A stretch of DNA of 64,000 bases from Ceratodon purpureus (taxonomy: Eukaryota; Streptophyta; Bryopsida; Pseudoditrichales; Ditrichaceae): contig CM026426.1 of NCBI GenBank assembly GCA_014871385.1, forward strand, positions 64,275,877 through 64,339,876, given 5' to 3'. The position numbers were made by a program, and so were the translations under genes. Positions 31,281 to 40,600 of the stretch are shown piece by piece; the first letter of the stretch is position 1, and each line of letters begins with the position of its first letter. The notes beneath the pieces were generated by a model that saw only the letters and a program-made list of their open reading frames with translations, had not been told where the DNA came from and did no database searches.

Positions 31281-34200
31281 TTCGCGACGGAACTACAGGA
31301 GGGCGCGGAAGTACCAGTACACAGAATATCAACCCGTAGTTCCGCTAGAGAACGTGCCCAAGAACCGGAGCTTCCGAAATCCCGGAAGACCAGGAGGAGG
31401 GTAAGATCCAGAAGAGTGGATTCGGATTCGGGATCCGAACCCTCTACGGTAACCAGAGCTTTACCAGAAGAAAATGACCGTCCAAGAGCGGAAAATGGGG
31501 TGGAAGGAGGGAACCTTCCGGAAGATATCAGCGAGGAAGTTCAGAAAGAACTCACGGATCCCCCTGTCCGGAAGATCACCAAGCCTTCGGTCCGGTTTGA
31601 TGACGTTCCGGTGATTATTCCTGCCGATCCCAGAGTGGACGAGTATGACATTCTTGGGGACATCAAATCCCTCAAGGCAAATGTCACGATTGGACAGTTG
31701 CTCCATGACAATGTGAATTACCAGAAGGTAATCCGAGAGGCATGGACGAAGCGGAGGCGCCGAGGGGTGAAACTTCCGTCTGTAGCTACTAACTTCTTAC
31801 AGGTTGAGGATCACGGAGCCCCGGAACTGACGGTGCTAATAGAAGGATGTGCTATCCCGAAAGTTCCGGTAGATGGAGGATCCGGTGTGAACCTGATGTT
31901 GGAGGATACGGCCTTTGAACTCGGATACACCTCGTTCGAATCCACCGATCAGGTGTTACGAATGGCGGATCAATCTAGAGTTAAACCCGTGGGAAGGTTG
32001 TCCCAAGTTCCGACCACGATCGGAGAGGTAACCTACCTCTTGAATTACGTGATAATCCGAGTTAGTACGGGCCGTCCCTTTCCGATGTTGTTGGGAAGAC
32101 CCTGGCTATACATGGCGCGAGTCCTCGTTGATTGGGGAGCCAAGGAGTTCGTGCTCGGAAAAACCAATCAACGGATTCCGTGGAAGATGGATGGATATCT
32201 AGGGGAAACCAGTGGCTCGGATGGGTATACGTCTGATTGGTCCGACCCGGAAGAGGAGGATGACGAAGTATTTAGTTATTTCGTGAATCAGTTCTCGGAA
32301 GTTACCGAGGAGGACTTCCGATTTCATAATCCGATCAGTGAGCAACCCCAACCATCACCGGAGAACGTGAAATTCCCGGTACTAGAGGATCGCTCTCTCG
32401 GAGAAGGAAGTGTCCCACTCTCAGCTGAATGGTTCCGACAACAGGTCGAGGAGGGAAACCTGCCCGCCATGGGTCTCGATCCGGACACCCCTGTCCGGGT
32501 GTGGAGCGCATGGACGGATCAGGGAGAGGAACAGGAATCGGAACGAGTCAAGAACGTTGTGAAACCATCCGACTATGATAAGGTGGAAGTAGCCCCCGGA
32601 AAGACATTTCTGCTAGGGCAAAGCATGAGCAAGGAGCAGAGAAAGGAGTATGTGGATTTACTAAAGGAATATTTAGACGTATTCGCTTGGTCACCATCCG
32701 ACCTCAAGGGAATACCTCCGGAACTCGGCCAACATCATATAGATTTGGTTGACGGATCAGTCCCGGTCAGACAACGCCAGTACAGGCTCAATCCGAAGTA
32801 TTCTCTGATGGTGAAGGAAGAAATCGATAGCCTCCTGGAGGCCGGATTCATTTATCCAGTAAATAATTCCGAGTGGGTATCGCCCATAGTCGTCGTTCCG
32901 AAGAAAGTTGGCTCGGATGGGAAAGTAAAGATCCGAGTTTGTCAAGATTTTCGGAAACTGAATGCGGCCACAAAGAAGGATTACTTTCCGTTACCTTTTA
33001 CGGACATTATCCTCGATCACGTGGCAGGGCAGGAGTGCTACAGCTTTCTTGATGGATTTTCCGGTTACAACCAGGTGTCGATCCGGGAAGAAGATCAGCT
33101 GAAGACGACCTTCACCACGGAATGGGGGACGTTCGCCTTCAACAGAATGCCCTTCGGACTGTGTAACGCTCCCGGAACATTCCAAAGGCTGATGGTGGAT
33201 ATTTTTCGAGATTTCTTGAGGCATTTTCTAGAAGTCTTCATCGATGACTTCGCGGTGTTCAGTAAGTGGAAGGAACATCTCGAGTACCTCCGAAGGACCT
33301 TCCAGAGGTGCAGGGAAACCGGACTGAAATTACACCCCGGAAAATGTTTTATGGGGATGATTTCTGGAATTCTTCTCGGGCACATCGTAAGTCGGAACGG
33401 GTTGGAAGTCGATTCGGATAAGGTACGAGCTATCCTTATTCTAGTGTCTCCCACCAACGTCCGAGAGGTCCGGGGATTCCTAGGATGCGTCGGATACTAC
33501 AGGAGGTTTATTATTGCGTATGCCAAATTGGCAGCCCCATTAACGGAACTGTTGAAGAAGGAAGAAGAGTTTTTGTGGACGGAACGGAGGCAGCAGGCGT
33601 TCGAGGAACTGAAGAAAGCCCTGACCACCGCTCCGATCCTATCAGCACCGGATTGGTCGAGGGAATTCCATGTGACAATCGACGCTTCCGGGTGGTGCCT
33701 AGGGGCGATTCTGTGGCAGCAAGGGGAGGATCGGAAGGAGCATCCGATCTATTATGCTAGCAGGCAGATGAGCCTTGCGGAACGAAAATATACTACCACT
33801 GAACGGGAAGCCTTGGCGGTAGTATACGCCTGCAAGAAGTTCCGACACTACCTTCTCGGATACAAGATCGTGTTCCATACGGATCATGACTCCCTGAAGT
33901 ATTTGGTGAACAAACCGGATCTCTCAGGGCGTATTGCACGATGGATCTTGCTGCTCCAGGAATTCAACTACGAGGTAGTAGTGAAACCGGGTAAGGCCAA
34001 TGCCAACGCTGACTACCTGTCCAGGATGCGAGGCCCGGAAGCAGTCTCGGATATCACCGCCACGTTTCCGGATGAATTTCCGGAAGAGGCGGAGGTATTT
34101 CACATTTCCGGAACGGAGGAATCCGATTATTCGGAGATTATCCAGTATTTAACACAACGGAGGTACCCGGAGGGATTTACGCGGGAGGAGAAGATGGTAT

Positions 34201-35342
34201 TTCAGAATACAGTAGCTCCTTTCACACTGATCCGAGGGGTACTTTTCCGGATGGGACCGGATGATGTATTACGGAGGTGCCTCGAGGAGTCCGAACGAAG
34301 GCAGGTCATGAGGGCCTTACACGCCGGACCCTCGGGCGGCCATTTCGCCTCGGAGACAACCATCAAGCGGATCCGATCAGCCGGATATTGGTGGCCTTAC
34401 CTCTCCCGGGACGTGAAGGAATTTGTAGGGCAGTGTGACCAATGTCAAAGAACCGGGGCACCCTTGTTCCGGAACCACTGGCCCCTCACTCCCATTATTC
34501 CCTTGGCTCCGTTTGAAAAATGGGGGATAGACTTTATCGGACCGATCAATCCGGTCACAGCCCGGAAGAGGAGATACATTATCCTGGCTACGGATTATGC
34601 GACCAGATGGGTAGAGGCAAGAGCAACGGTGAAGAATGACGCCGCAGCCGCAGCCACATTCCTCTTTGAAGAAATAATGATGAGATTTGGACATCCGTTA
34701 GAACTGGTGAGTGACCGGGGAAAACATTTCCTGAACGATGTCATCATCAATATCACGGAACGGTATCTCATCAAGCACCGGAAGACGACCCCTTATAATC
34801 CGAAAGCGAATGGGCTGACGGAACGAGCTAATGGCATCGTCGGAAAGATTCTGAACAAGATGGTTTCGGCTCATAAGACGGATTGGGATCGGAAGCTCCC
34901 TTCAGCTGTACACGCCTACAATACCAGTGAAAAGAAAACCATGGGTAAGAGTCCGTTCTTCCTAGTCTTTGGACAATCCGCAGTTCACGGAGTGGAGCTG
35001 GAGGTAGAAACCTTACGGGTTATGGCTGCCCGTCACGGGACGAGAGTCGAGGATCCGGGGTACCGGATCGTGGCGTTACAGGATCTGGAAGAAGTCAGGA
35101 GAGGCGCTCTACAGCAAGCTGTAGATGTCCAGGCAAAACGTAAGGAGACCTACGACAAAAGAATTCCTAAGGACAATAAGGTGATAGAAGGAGGCTTGGT
35201 GCTCTTATACGATAATCGGCACCAAAAGTTTCCGGGAAAGTTACATACGATATGGATGGGACCTTACCGGGTTACGCGGATCTTTGAGACGGATCATTAC
35301 AACTGGCGGACCTCCAGGGAAATAGCTTCGAAACCCGGGTGA
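31278..35342 (+). CDS. pol: Pol polyprotein: protease, reverse transcriptase, RNase H, integrase
   Basis: Open from the UGA at 31275, in frame with gag; the first internal ATG is 31416. Protease motif VDGGSGVNLM at about 31870. RT has RQYRLNPKY, RVCQDFRKLN, FLDGFSGYNQ, MPFGLCNAPGTFQRLM and a FIDDF catalytic box (YxDD with Phe first). RNase H has IDASGWCLGAILWQ, the EREALAVVYA acidic residue and HTDHDSLKYL. Integrase has an HHCC finger (HAGPSGGHF, CDQCQ) and a D,D35E core: WGIDFIG, LVSDRGKHF, NGLTERANG. A single-base loss near 35291-35294 shifts the frame; the displaced C-terminus (SLQLADLQG to EEEE, TAG 35426-35428) is readable in the next frame. About 1,355 codons to 35342. Confidence 0.93.
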   Translation, partial: RFATELQEGAEVPVHRISTRSSARERAQEPELPKSRKTRRRVRSRRVDSDSGSEPSTVTRALPEENDRPRAENGVEGGNLPEDISEEVQKELTDPPVRKITKPSVRFDDVPVIIPADPRVDEYDILGDIKSLKANVTIGQLLHDNVNYQKVIREAWTKRRRRGVKLPSVATNFLQVEDHGAPELTVLIEGCAIPKVPVDGGSGVNLMLEDTAFELGYTSFESTDQVLRMADQSRVKPVGRLSQVPTTIGEVTYLLNYVIIRVSTGRPFPMLLGRPWLYMARVLVDWGAKEFVLGKTNQRIPWKMDGYLGETSGSDGYTSDWSDPEEEDDEVFSYFVNQFSEVTEEDFRFHNPISEQPQPSPENVKFPVLEDRSLGEGSVPLSAEWFRQQVEEGNLPAMGLDPDTPVRVWSAWTDQGEEQESERVKNVVKPSDYDKVEVAPGKTFLLGQSMSKEQRKEYVDLLKEYLDVFAWSPSDLKGIPPELGQHHIDLVDGSVPVRQRQYRLNPKYSLMVKEEIDSLLEAGFIYPVNNSEWVSPIVVVPKKVGSDGKVKIRVCQDFRKLNAATKKDYFPLPFTDIILDHVAGQECYSFLDGFSGYNQVSIREEDQLKTTFTTEWGTFAFNRMPFGLCNAPGTFQRLMVDIFRDFLRHFLEVFIDDFAVFSKWKEHLEYLRRTFQRCRETGLKLHPGKCFMGMISGILLGHIVSRNGLEVDSDKVRAILILVSPTNVREVRGFLGCVGYYRRFIIAYAKLAAPLTELLKKEEEFLWTERRQQAFEELKKALTTAPILSAPDWSREFHVTIDASGWCLGAILWQQGEDRKEHPIYYASRQMSLAERKYTTTEREALAVVYACKKFRHYLLGYKIVFHTDHDSLKYLVNKPDLSGRIARWILLLQEFNYEVVVKPGKANANADYLSRMRGPEAVSDITATFPDEFPEEAEVFHISGTEESDYSEIIQYLTQRRYPEGFTREEKMVFQNTVAPFTLIRGVLFRMGPDDVLRRCLEESERRQVMRALHAGPSGGHFASETTIKRIRSAGYWWPYLSRDVKEFVGQCDQCQRTGAPLFRNHWPLTPIIPLAPFEKWGIDFIGPINPVTARKRRYIILATDYATRWVEARATVKNDAAAAATFLFEEIMMRFGHPLELVSDRGKHFLNDVIINITERYLIKHRKTTPYNPKANGLTERANGIVGKILNKMVSAHKTDWDRKLPSAVHAYNTSEKKTMGKSPFFLVFGQSAVHGVELEVETLRVMAARHGTRVEDPGYRIVALQDLEEVRRGALQQAVDVQAKRKETYDKRIPKDNKVIEGGLVLLYDNRHQKFPGKLHTIWMGPYRVTRIFETDHYNWRTSREIASKPG

Positions 35343-35449
35343 ACGGATCCCGAGTGAAGAATTACAACCCTGAGGAGTTCACAGACACCGAAGGAAGCGA
35401 AAGCCCGGAAGGGGAGGAAGAAGAATAGTGTTCGCGGGGACTCTCACAT

Positions 35450-35464
35450 TTGAAAATGGGGTAA
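35450..35464 (+). promoter_or_regulatory. Polypurine tract before the 3' LTR
   Basis: TGAAAATGGGGTAA directly precedes the TGTGGG start of the 3' LTR. AAAATGGGG-type tracts are typical plus-strand priming sites in gypsy elements. Confidence 0.65.
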
Positions 35465-38400
35465 TGTGGGATCCGAGAAACTCAGAATAAACCGGAAGAG
35501 CCCCAGCCGGCGTAAGTATTCCATTTATTTTTCATTTTTTTGGTTAATTAGATAAAAACTGGCCAGACACTAGCAGCATTAGCAGTTAACGCAAATCGGA
35601 TACTCCAGAAACGTTAAAACAGTTAACGTAGGAAGTGTTCCCGGAACCTGGGTTCCGGAAACTCGGAAGATAAGATACGGAACGAGTGGACGATCCGAGT
35701 ACTGACCGTTACTGTAACCGCGTCAAGGATCCGAAGCGACGCGGAAGTCATCATGACTCGGATAGGCGTTTACCCCGGTACGTTGGCGGCTGCAATTACG
35801 GGCCGCCACAGCGTTTATTATGCCTGGGGTATATAAGCGAGGGTGTTAGGGTTTGGAGTTCCTTTTTGCGAACTGGGAGTAGAGAGTGAAAGAGCGGTGA
35901 GGTGTCTTTGACTTTTCCGATTCACCGGCAGTTGGATTGCCGGGTTTCTTGCTGTCGGATCGTAGAGGGAGAGAAGTGAGGAGTAGAGATGGCACGCGTG
36001 CAGTGTTGCGTCCTTAGCCCCGGAACTCCAGTGAAGGAATCGGATATGGAGGAACTGATCACCGACCTCACTCGGATGAGGTGTGAGGGATTGTTGGCAC
36101 GGCCGTGGTTACTGAAGAGTGAGGTGATGGTGAGGGAGGTCCTGGAAGGTCCGGACAACCGGTGGGATAATACGATCCGAGGCAAGCCCACGCTGTGGAA
36201 TGCGGAACAGTGGGCGGAAGCTTACGGTTTCGAGCAGAAGGGACTCCTTTGGGCGACCCGGACGGATCAGTACGTGCAGGATAGGTTCCACGGGAAGATC
36301 CATAGGAACAATGGATACGAGATAGACGCTTGCAAGGATAGGAGGCAGAGGCAGGTCTTAGCTTTCCTCGTTCCGATCCTGTATCCGCAGAAACCGGCAC
36401 AAGTTACCATTACGGTCGGGAATACCATCCTCGGAGCGTATACAGGAGAACGTCCGGTGAATTGGGCTGCACTCATGGCGGAAGTGGTGCAGAAGATGGT
36501 TCCGACGATCGGAAAGAAGCCGACCCCACTCTCCCCTTACCTCTTTCACCTTTACCATGCGTATGACTTGCTGACCGATAAGGAGGACGAGACGTATACG
36601 CACGCGAAGAACTGCCTCAACTTCTCGGAGATTCCGCCTGGAATGGAACCCGATCCGCGAGGTGAGCCCTCTGATACAACAGACTCGGAAGATGAGGACG
36701 ATACGAGGGAAGTTCCGAACCCTGGCGCTGCTAGGGCTCAGTCCAGGTCGAGATCGGAGCAGGCTCCGTCACGACACGCGGAGCCGTCTACGGTCCGGGG
36801 AGATCCGGAACGGAGAGAGGTCAGTTCCGATCGGGGATTTCCGGTGGACCTGTTTCGGGGGATTCGGGAGGAGACTCACCGGGCTCAAGCTTCTTATGAT
36901 CGGATCGAAACCCTGTTCCGGAGGGTCTGTACAGCTCTGGGAGGGTGCTTACCGGAAGAGGTGATCCGAGAAGTGGAGTTGTTGAAGGATGCCCCAACTC
37001 TCCGGAGTGAGAAGAAGCGGCTGGAGCTTCAGTTGCAGGAGCTGACGAAGGAGCTGGCGGCAAAGAGTGACGAGATCCGTAAGTTCCACGCCGAGCAGGA
37101 GGAGACTTTGGGGGAGCTTCGGAAGTTGGTGGGAAGTTCGGGAGCGGTAATCAACAAGGCCCGGCTGTTTGATGAGAACGTAGTGCAGCCGGCCGATTTC
37201 GAGGACAAGCAGAAGATCATCAAGATCCTCTCCAAATGCGAGCACTCGATGAACATGATCCTGAAGAAGGTCCGGCAGCTGCTCAATCCGAGCACCGGAA
37301 GTCCCAGTCTCGTAGTCGCTGGCCGGGGTCTTCCGCTCCCCGGATCGCCCTCTCGTGCCGTGGTAGGAGAATCTCGCGGAGTTGGGTTCCGAACCCCGAT
37401 AGGGAGTAACCTCCAAGCAGCAGAACAGATGACGGTCGAAGAGGCCGCCATGACAAATCGGACGATTGCGGAGGCGATCCGGGAAGTCCAAGCACAGGCG
37501 GCGTCACCCGGAACCAGTACGGTCCAGCAGAGCTGCGCGATCCCCAGAGGACAGGTGGAGGTGACCGGAACGACAGTCACCGAGAGGCGGATCGAGGAGA
37601 GGACGGTTTCGGAACAGGTGACTCGGACCGTGCCACCGGATGTTCTTCCACGACTCGGAGAGGAAGTGATCATTGCGAATTACCGAGGGGAGGTAGCGGG
37701 ACCGGAATGGGGACGACCTATTTCACCACCCGGACGGACCCGAGTAACTCAGGAGGGGGGATTGACCCCTTCACCCACAGCCAAGACCGGAACGGTGACG
37801 CCTACTCCCACCGGAACGCCAGCAGCGGGTTCCCCTCCGAACACTGTCGGTGAGTTCCGGAGGTTGCGGAAAAGGAAGGAGCCGATTACGATTTCCGAGT
37901 CCGACTCAGAGACGCATGGGAGCTCTCCGGTCAGGACCACCGGAACTGAAACTCAGACTCCGACGTCCGGAACCCCTCCCGCACATATGATCCCGAAATC
38001 GCCCAATTCTCCCAAGCCCCGGATCGTTACCCGGTTGTCCTTAGAGGCTCAGGAGAGAGAGTCAAAGGCGGAACGGAGTGCTAGGCGCAAGGCGGCACGA
38101 GCAGCAGAGGCGGGCGGATCAGAGCCACGGGTGACCAGGTCGAAGGATCGCGAGCAGGAGAGCCACAAGAAGACAAAGAAGTGATAGATTCCTCTCTCTG
38201 CCACTTGTCGTAACTTTCCGGATTTATAGGAGTAGATTCCGGATCGGGAGATCCGTTCTAGTCGTAAAGTAGAATTCTAGGTAGATAGTTAGGGATTAGG
38301 GTTTTGATTGAACTGCCGGCGCCGCCGCTTTGTAAAAGCCCCTGCTTACTTAAACCGGGCAGGCAATGCGGTCCGGGTCTTCGTTTTGCATGTTTTCCCC

Positions 38401-39117
38401 CTATATTCCTTATCAGTAAAGTATTTGTGTTTTGTAAGTACTGTGCGTGATTTCCCGCTAAGTGTGAATGATCCGGGAAGGATATGGGAGTTCCGCTGTA
38501 GCTCGGATAGGAAGGTGATGGGAGTTGCGACGAGACCCGAACCGGAAAGGAAATGGGATTGAGCGGAAAGATTTAGCGGATTGTCGTAGGAGTGAAGCCT
38601 CACTGTTCCGTCCCCAAATCAACCTCATACGGAATAGCCGTCGCTAGGGTCGAAGCGGATCAAGAACTACTTGGTCGGGCTCCCTGAACTTCTGAAGAGG
38701 TTCCGTGCACAGTGAGAGGGGGAGTCGGAACGTGGTACGGGTCGCCTAGGGATAATCGGATCCTGGTTCTCCCAGATCCGGATTGGTTTGTCGTTGTAGT
38801 CCCACGGATCGGAGAGGATCGTTTGTGTGACCTGCTAGCCAAAGTACTCTAGGACAGTTGTGAGACGGTAACTGATCCGAGACGTTGGGGTTTGTGGACG
38901 AAACACCTAATGAGAGAAGAATAGAGAAGGAGATAGTTCGGGAGTTACGGTCCGAATACACTATCCGAGCAGTGGCAAGGCTCGGAACGATTAGAAGTAA
39001 CTACTTGGTGAAACACTATTGAATCCCTGGACGATACTCGGAACCTAGTGACAGTACGGAAGTTTACGCTCAATTAGAGCACTATCCGGATGATAGTTGC
39101 GTTTCCGTGTTCCGACA
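35465..39117 (+). repeat. 3' LTR, 3,653 bp
   Basis: Same start and end as the 5' LTR. TATATAAG is at 35830-35837 and the 731-aa ORF is intact. The part 38185-39117 has no supported gene. Together the TATA box and ORF make this LTR a potential stand-alone transcription unit. Confidence 0.93.
35989..38184 (+). CDS. LTR-encoded 731-aa protein, intact copy
   Basis: ATG 35989, TGA 38182-38184, about 150 bp after a TATA box. Residues 1-225 are a mixed alpha/beta-looking region with LLWATRTDQYVQDRFHG and RPVNWAALMAEVVQKMVP; the latter is weakly like plant retrotransposon accessory proteins of the plant-mobile type. Residues 225-250 are acidic. Residues about 323-382 form a heptad-rich coiled coil (LRSEKKRLELQLQELTKEL). 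A Pro/Thr/Ser-rich stretch follows. The C-terminus is basic (RESKAERSARRKAARAA) and ends KKTKK, a likely nuclear signal. No catalytic motif. Near-identity with the 5' LTR copy outside one rearrangement indicates recent function or recent insertion. Confidence 0.8.
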   Translation: MARVQCCVLSPGTPVKESDMEELITDLTRMRCEGLLARPWLLKSEVMVREVLEGPDNRWDNTIRGKPTLWNAEQWAEAYGFEQKGLLWATRTDQYVQDRFHGKIHRNNGYEIDACKDRRQRQVLAFLVPILYPQKPAQVTITVGNTILGAYTGERPVNWAALMAEVVQKMVPTIGKKPTPLSPYLFHLYHAYDLLTDKEDETYTHAKNCLNFSEIPPGMEPDPRGEPSDTTDSEDEDDTREVPNPGAARAQSRSRSEQAPSRHAEPSTVRGDPERREVSSDRGFPVDLFRGIREETHRAQASYDRIETLFRRVCTALGGCLPEEVIREVELLKDAPTLRSEKKRLELQLQELTKELAAKSDEIRKFHAEQEETLGELRKLVGSSGAVINKARLFDENVVQPADFEDKQKIIKILSKCEHSMNMILKKVRQLLNPSTGSPSLVVAGRGLPLPGSPSRAVVGESRGVGFRTPIGSNLQAAEQMTVEEAAMTNRTIAEAIREVQAQAASPGTSTVQQSCAIPRGQVEVTGTTVTERRIEERTVSEQVTRTVPPDVLPRLGEEVIIANYRGEVAGPEWGRPISPPGRTRVTQEGGLTPSPTAKTGTVTPTPTGTPAAGSPPNTVGEFRRLRKRKEPITISESDSETHGSSPVRTTGTETQTPTSGTPPAHMIPKSPNSPKPRIVTRLSLEAQERESKAERSARRKAARAAEAGGSEPRVTRSKDREQESHKKTKK

Positions 39118-39155
39118 CGCTGCTCGCTGCTCGCTGCTCACAAGATTGCTTCGCT
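39118..39155 (+). repeat. Right TIR of element A, outer part
   Basis: Starts with the CGCTG duplication of the LTR element, continues through CTCGCTG units and ends CTCACAAGATTGCTTCGCT. Its reverse complement matches the left end at GCAATCTTGTGAGCAGCGAG. The two halves of this TIR are separated by the LTR retrotransposon. Confidence 0.8.
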
Positions 39156-39166
39156 GTGCTAGGAAT
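39156..39166 (+). repeat. Right target-site duplication of element A
   Basis: GTGCTAGGAAT, identical to 10416-10426. Confidence 0.85.
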
Positions 39167-40421
39167 CTCTTAGATGTATGATAGAGTTGAAGTGAATTAG
39201 GTACGTGGGAAGCACCGCCACTGCGATCTCGACGCCCTTGAGAAAAATTTCGTCCGCTCAGTTATTACATTCTAGGGATTCGGCATCCATATCCCATACT
39301 TGCATTACACATCTAGGTTTAGTGTACTAGTTGCTAGGTTCCAATCCTTATCTTGTTCAGCACAGAATCCATTCTTTGTACACTGTTTTCAACTTATTTA
39401 ACCTTGCATTGGAATTTTACTCTATGCTTGTCATTTATTTCTTCCATGCTAAGTCTTTTTTTCTACTTCTCTTTTCTTTTTTTCGTAAATGTCATAAAAC
39501 TTATTTCATTGTTTTTTTAATAGTTTTTCTCTTTCACAAACAGATCATATATTCTCTCATAATGCACATTACATACACATCACATACACATCACATACAC
39601 ATCACATACACATCACATTCAGATCACATACACATCACATACACATCACATACACATCACATTCAGATCATATACACATCACATTCAGATCACATTTAGA
39701 TCACATTCAGATCACATACACATCACATTCAGATCACATTCAGATCACATACACATCACATTCAGATCACATACACATCGCATACACATCATGTACACAT
39801 CCCATACACATCACCCATACATCCCATATACATCACCCATACATCCCATACTAATCAAGGTCAATCAGATAAGCTCGTCAGCAATTTACGAGGTTTATCC
39901 CATAATCTTTGGTGGCATCGAATTTAACTTGAATATAATCCTGTACATGTGAGCTAATTAACGTCAATTGGCCAGTGGCTTCGGTGTGTTATACTTCTCG
40001 AGAGAAAGCAATGGACGTCGTACCTCGCAAAGGATAATCGCTGGGGCCATTCCCAAAATGACATAAACAAATTCAAATTGGATGAAAGAAAAATGTAATA
40101 AAAGAAAAAATCTGCAGTTGCTCCGCAGTCTTTTTATACGCCAATTTACCCTTTATCTCTCTTACTTGGCTATACTTTATCTTGATAGTAGACTTAGGGA
40201 CTAAATAAAGAATAGCATTTTATTCTTAGAAAATTTCTATGAAATCTAGTAGTCTTCATTATCCTAAACCGTATCCACCCCAAGATAAACTTAATCCATT
40301 CAATTCTCGTAAGCTTACTACGTGGAAAGATGAAAATTCAAAATACTAACACCCGTAGCCTTCAATGATGGCTGTAAATCACATCTAAAGACGGATATAG
40401 GTAAGCACAGAAATAGGCACG
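39167..40421. other. Non-coding flank with an 11-bp tandem repeat at 39560-39850
   Basis: No gene is supported. CACATACACAT and CACATTCAGAT units of 11 bp repeat from about 39560 to 39790 and decay toward 39850. The rest is AT-rich. If element D is real, this DNA is its right subterminal part. Confidence 0.6.
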
Positions 40422-40600
40422 CACGGTCATAGGTGTTATTAAGTTCATACTTTTCAAAAAAAAATTAATGTGAAAACCAATATGCTGTAGTTGTAGACTG
40501 TGAGAAACTTCACCAAAAACATCAAAATTTCTGCAAAGTTACCGCTCACCGCTCTCCGCTCTCCGCTCACCGCTCGCAGAATAGCATTTCCCGGAAGACT
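40422..40600 (-). repeat. Putative right terminus of an older MULE relative (element D)
   Basis: CACGGTCATAGGT (40422-40434), then an A/T-rich stretch, then five 7-bp units CCGCTC(A/T/G) at 40542-40576, then CAGAATAGCATTTCCC. The order matches the right end of element A: CACGGTAATAGG, A/T-rich DNA, CTGCTCG units, then CACAAGATTGCTTCGCT. The 13-mer is also present, inverted, in element B (62162-62174). The exact end and target duplication are not determined. Confidence 0.6.

Larger units (their letters stand above)
25766..39117 (+). mobile_element. Ty3/gypsy LTR retrotransposon, 13,352 bp
   Basis: LTRs at 25766-29408 (3,643 bp) and 35465-39117 (3,653 bp) begin TGTGGG and end CCGACA. A tRNA-Asp-type primer binding site follows the 5' LTR, and a purine-rich tract precedes the 3' LTR. 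The gag and pol ORFs are in one frame with a single UGA between them. Domain order is gag, protease, reverse transcriptase, RNase H, integrase, which is the Ty3/gypsy order. I noticed three substitutions (25957, 26938 and 27068 against the 3' copy) and one local replacement between LTRs, so insertion is recent. Composition is rich in CCGGA and CpG compared with AT-rich flanks. Confidence 0.95.
10427..39155 (+). mobile_element. Giant MULE transposon (element A), 28.7 kb with nested insert, about 15.4 kb without
   Basis: Boundaries rest on an exact 11-bp duplication outside the ends and on matching inverted termini. Inside are a full-length MULE-type transposase (21558-25153, plus), an accessory gene (20486-20956, plus), a divergent minus-strand gene (19361-20225), the ParB/methyltransferase-like gene PM2 (14054-18810, minus) and an acidic protein gene (10843-11442, minus). 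The LTR retrotransposon at 25766-39117 plus one CGCTG copy accounts for 13,357 bp. The BamHI-centred palindrome TCTCGGATCCGAGA occurs at many non-coding sites in A, and I did not find it in flanking DNA. Confidence 0.82.
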
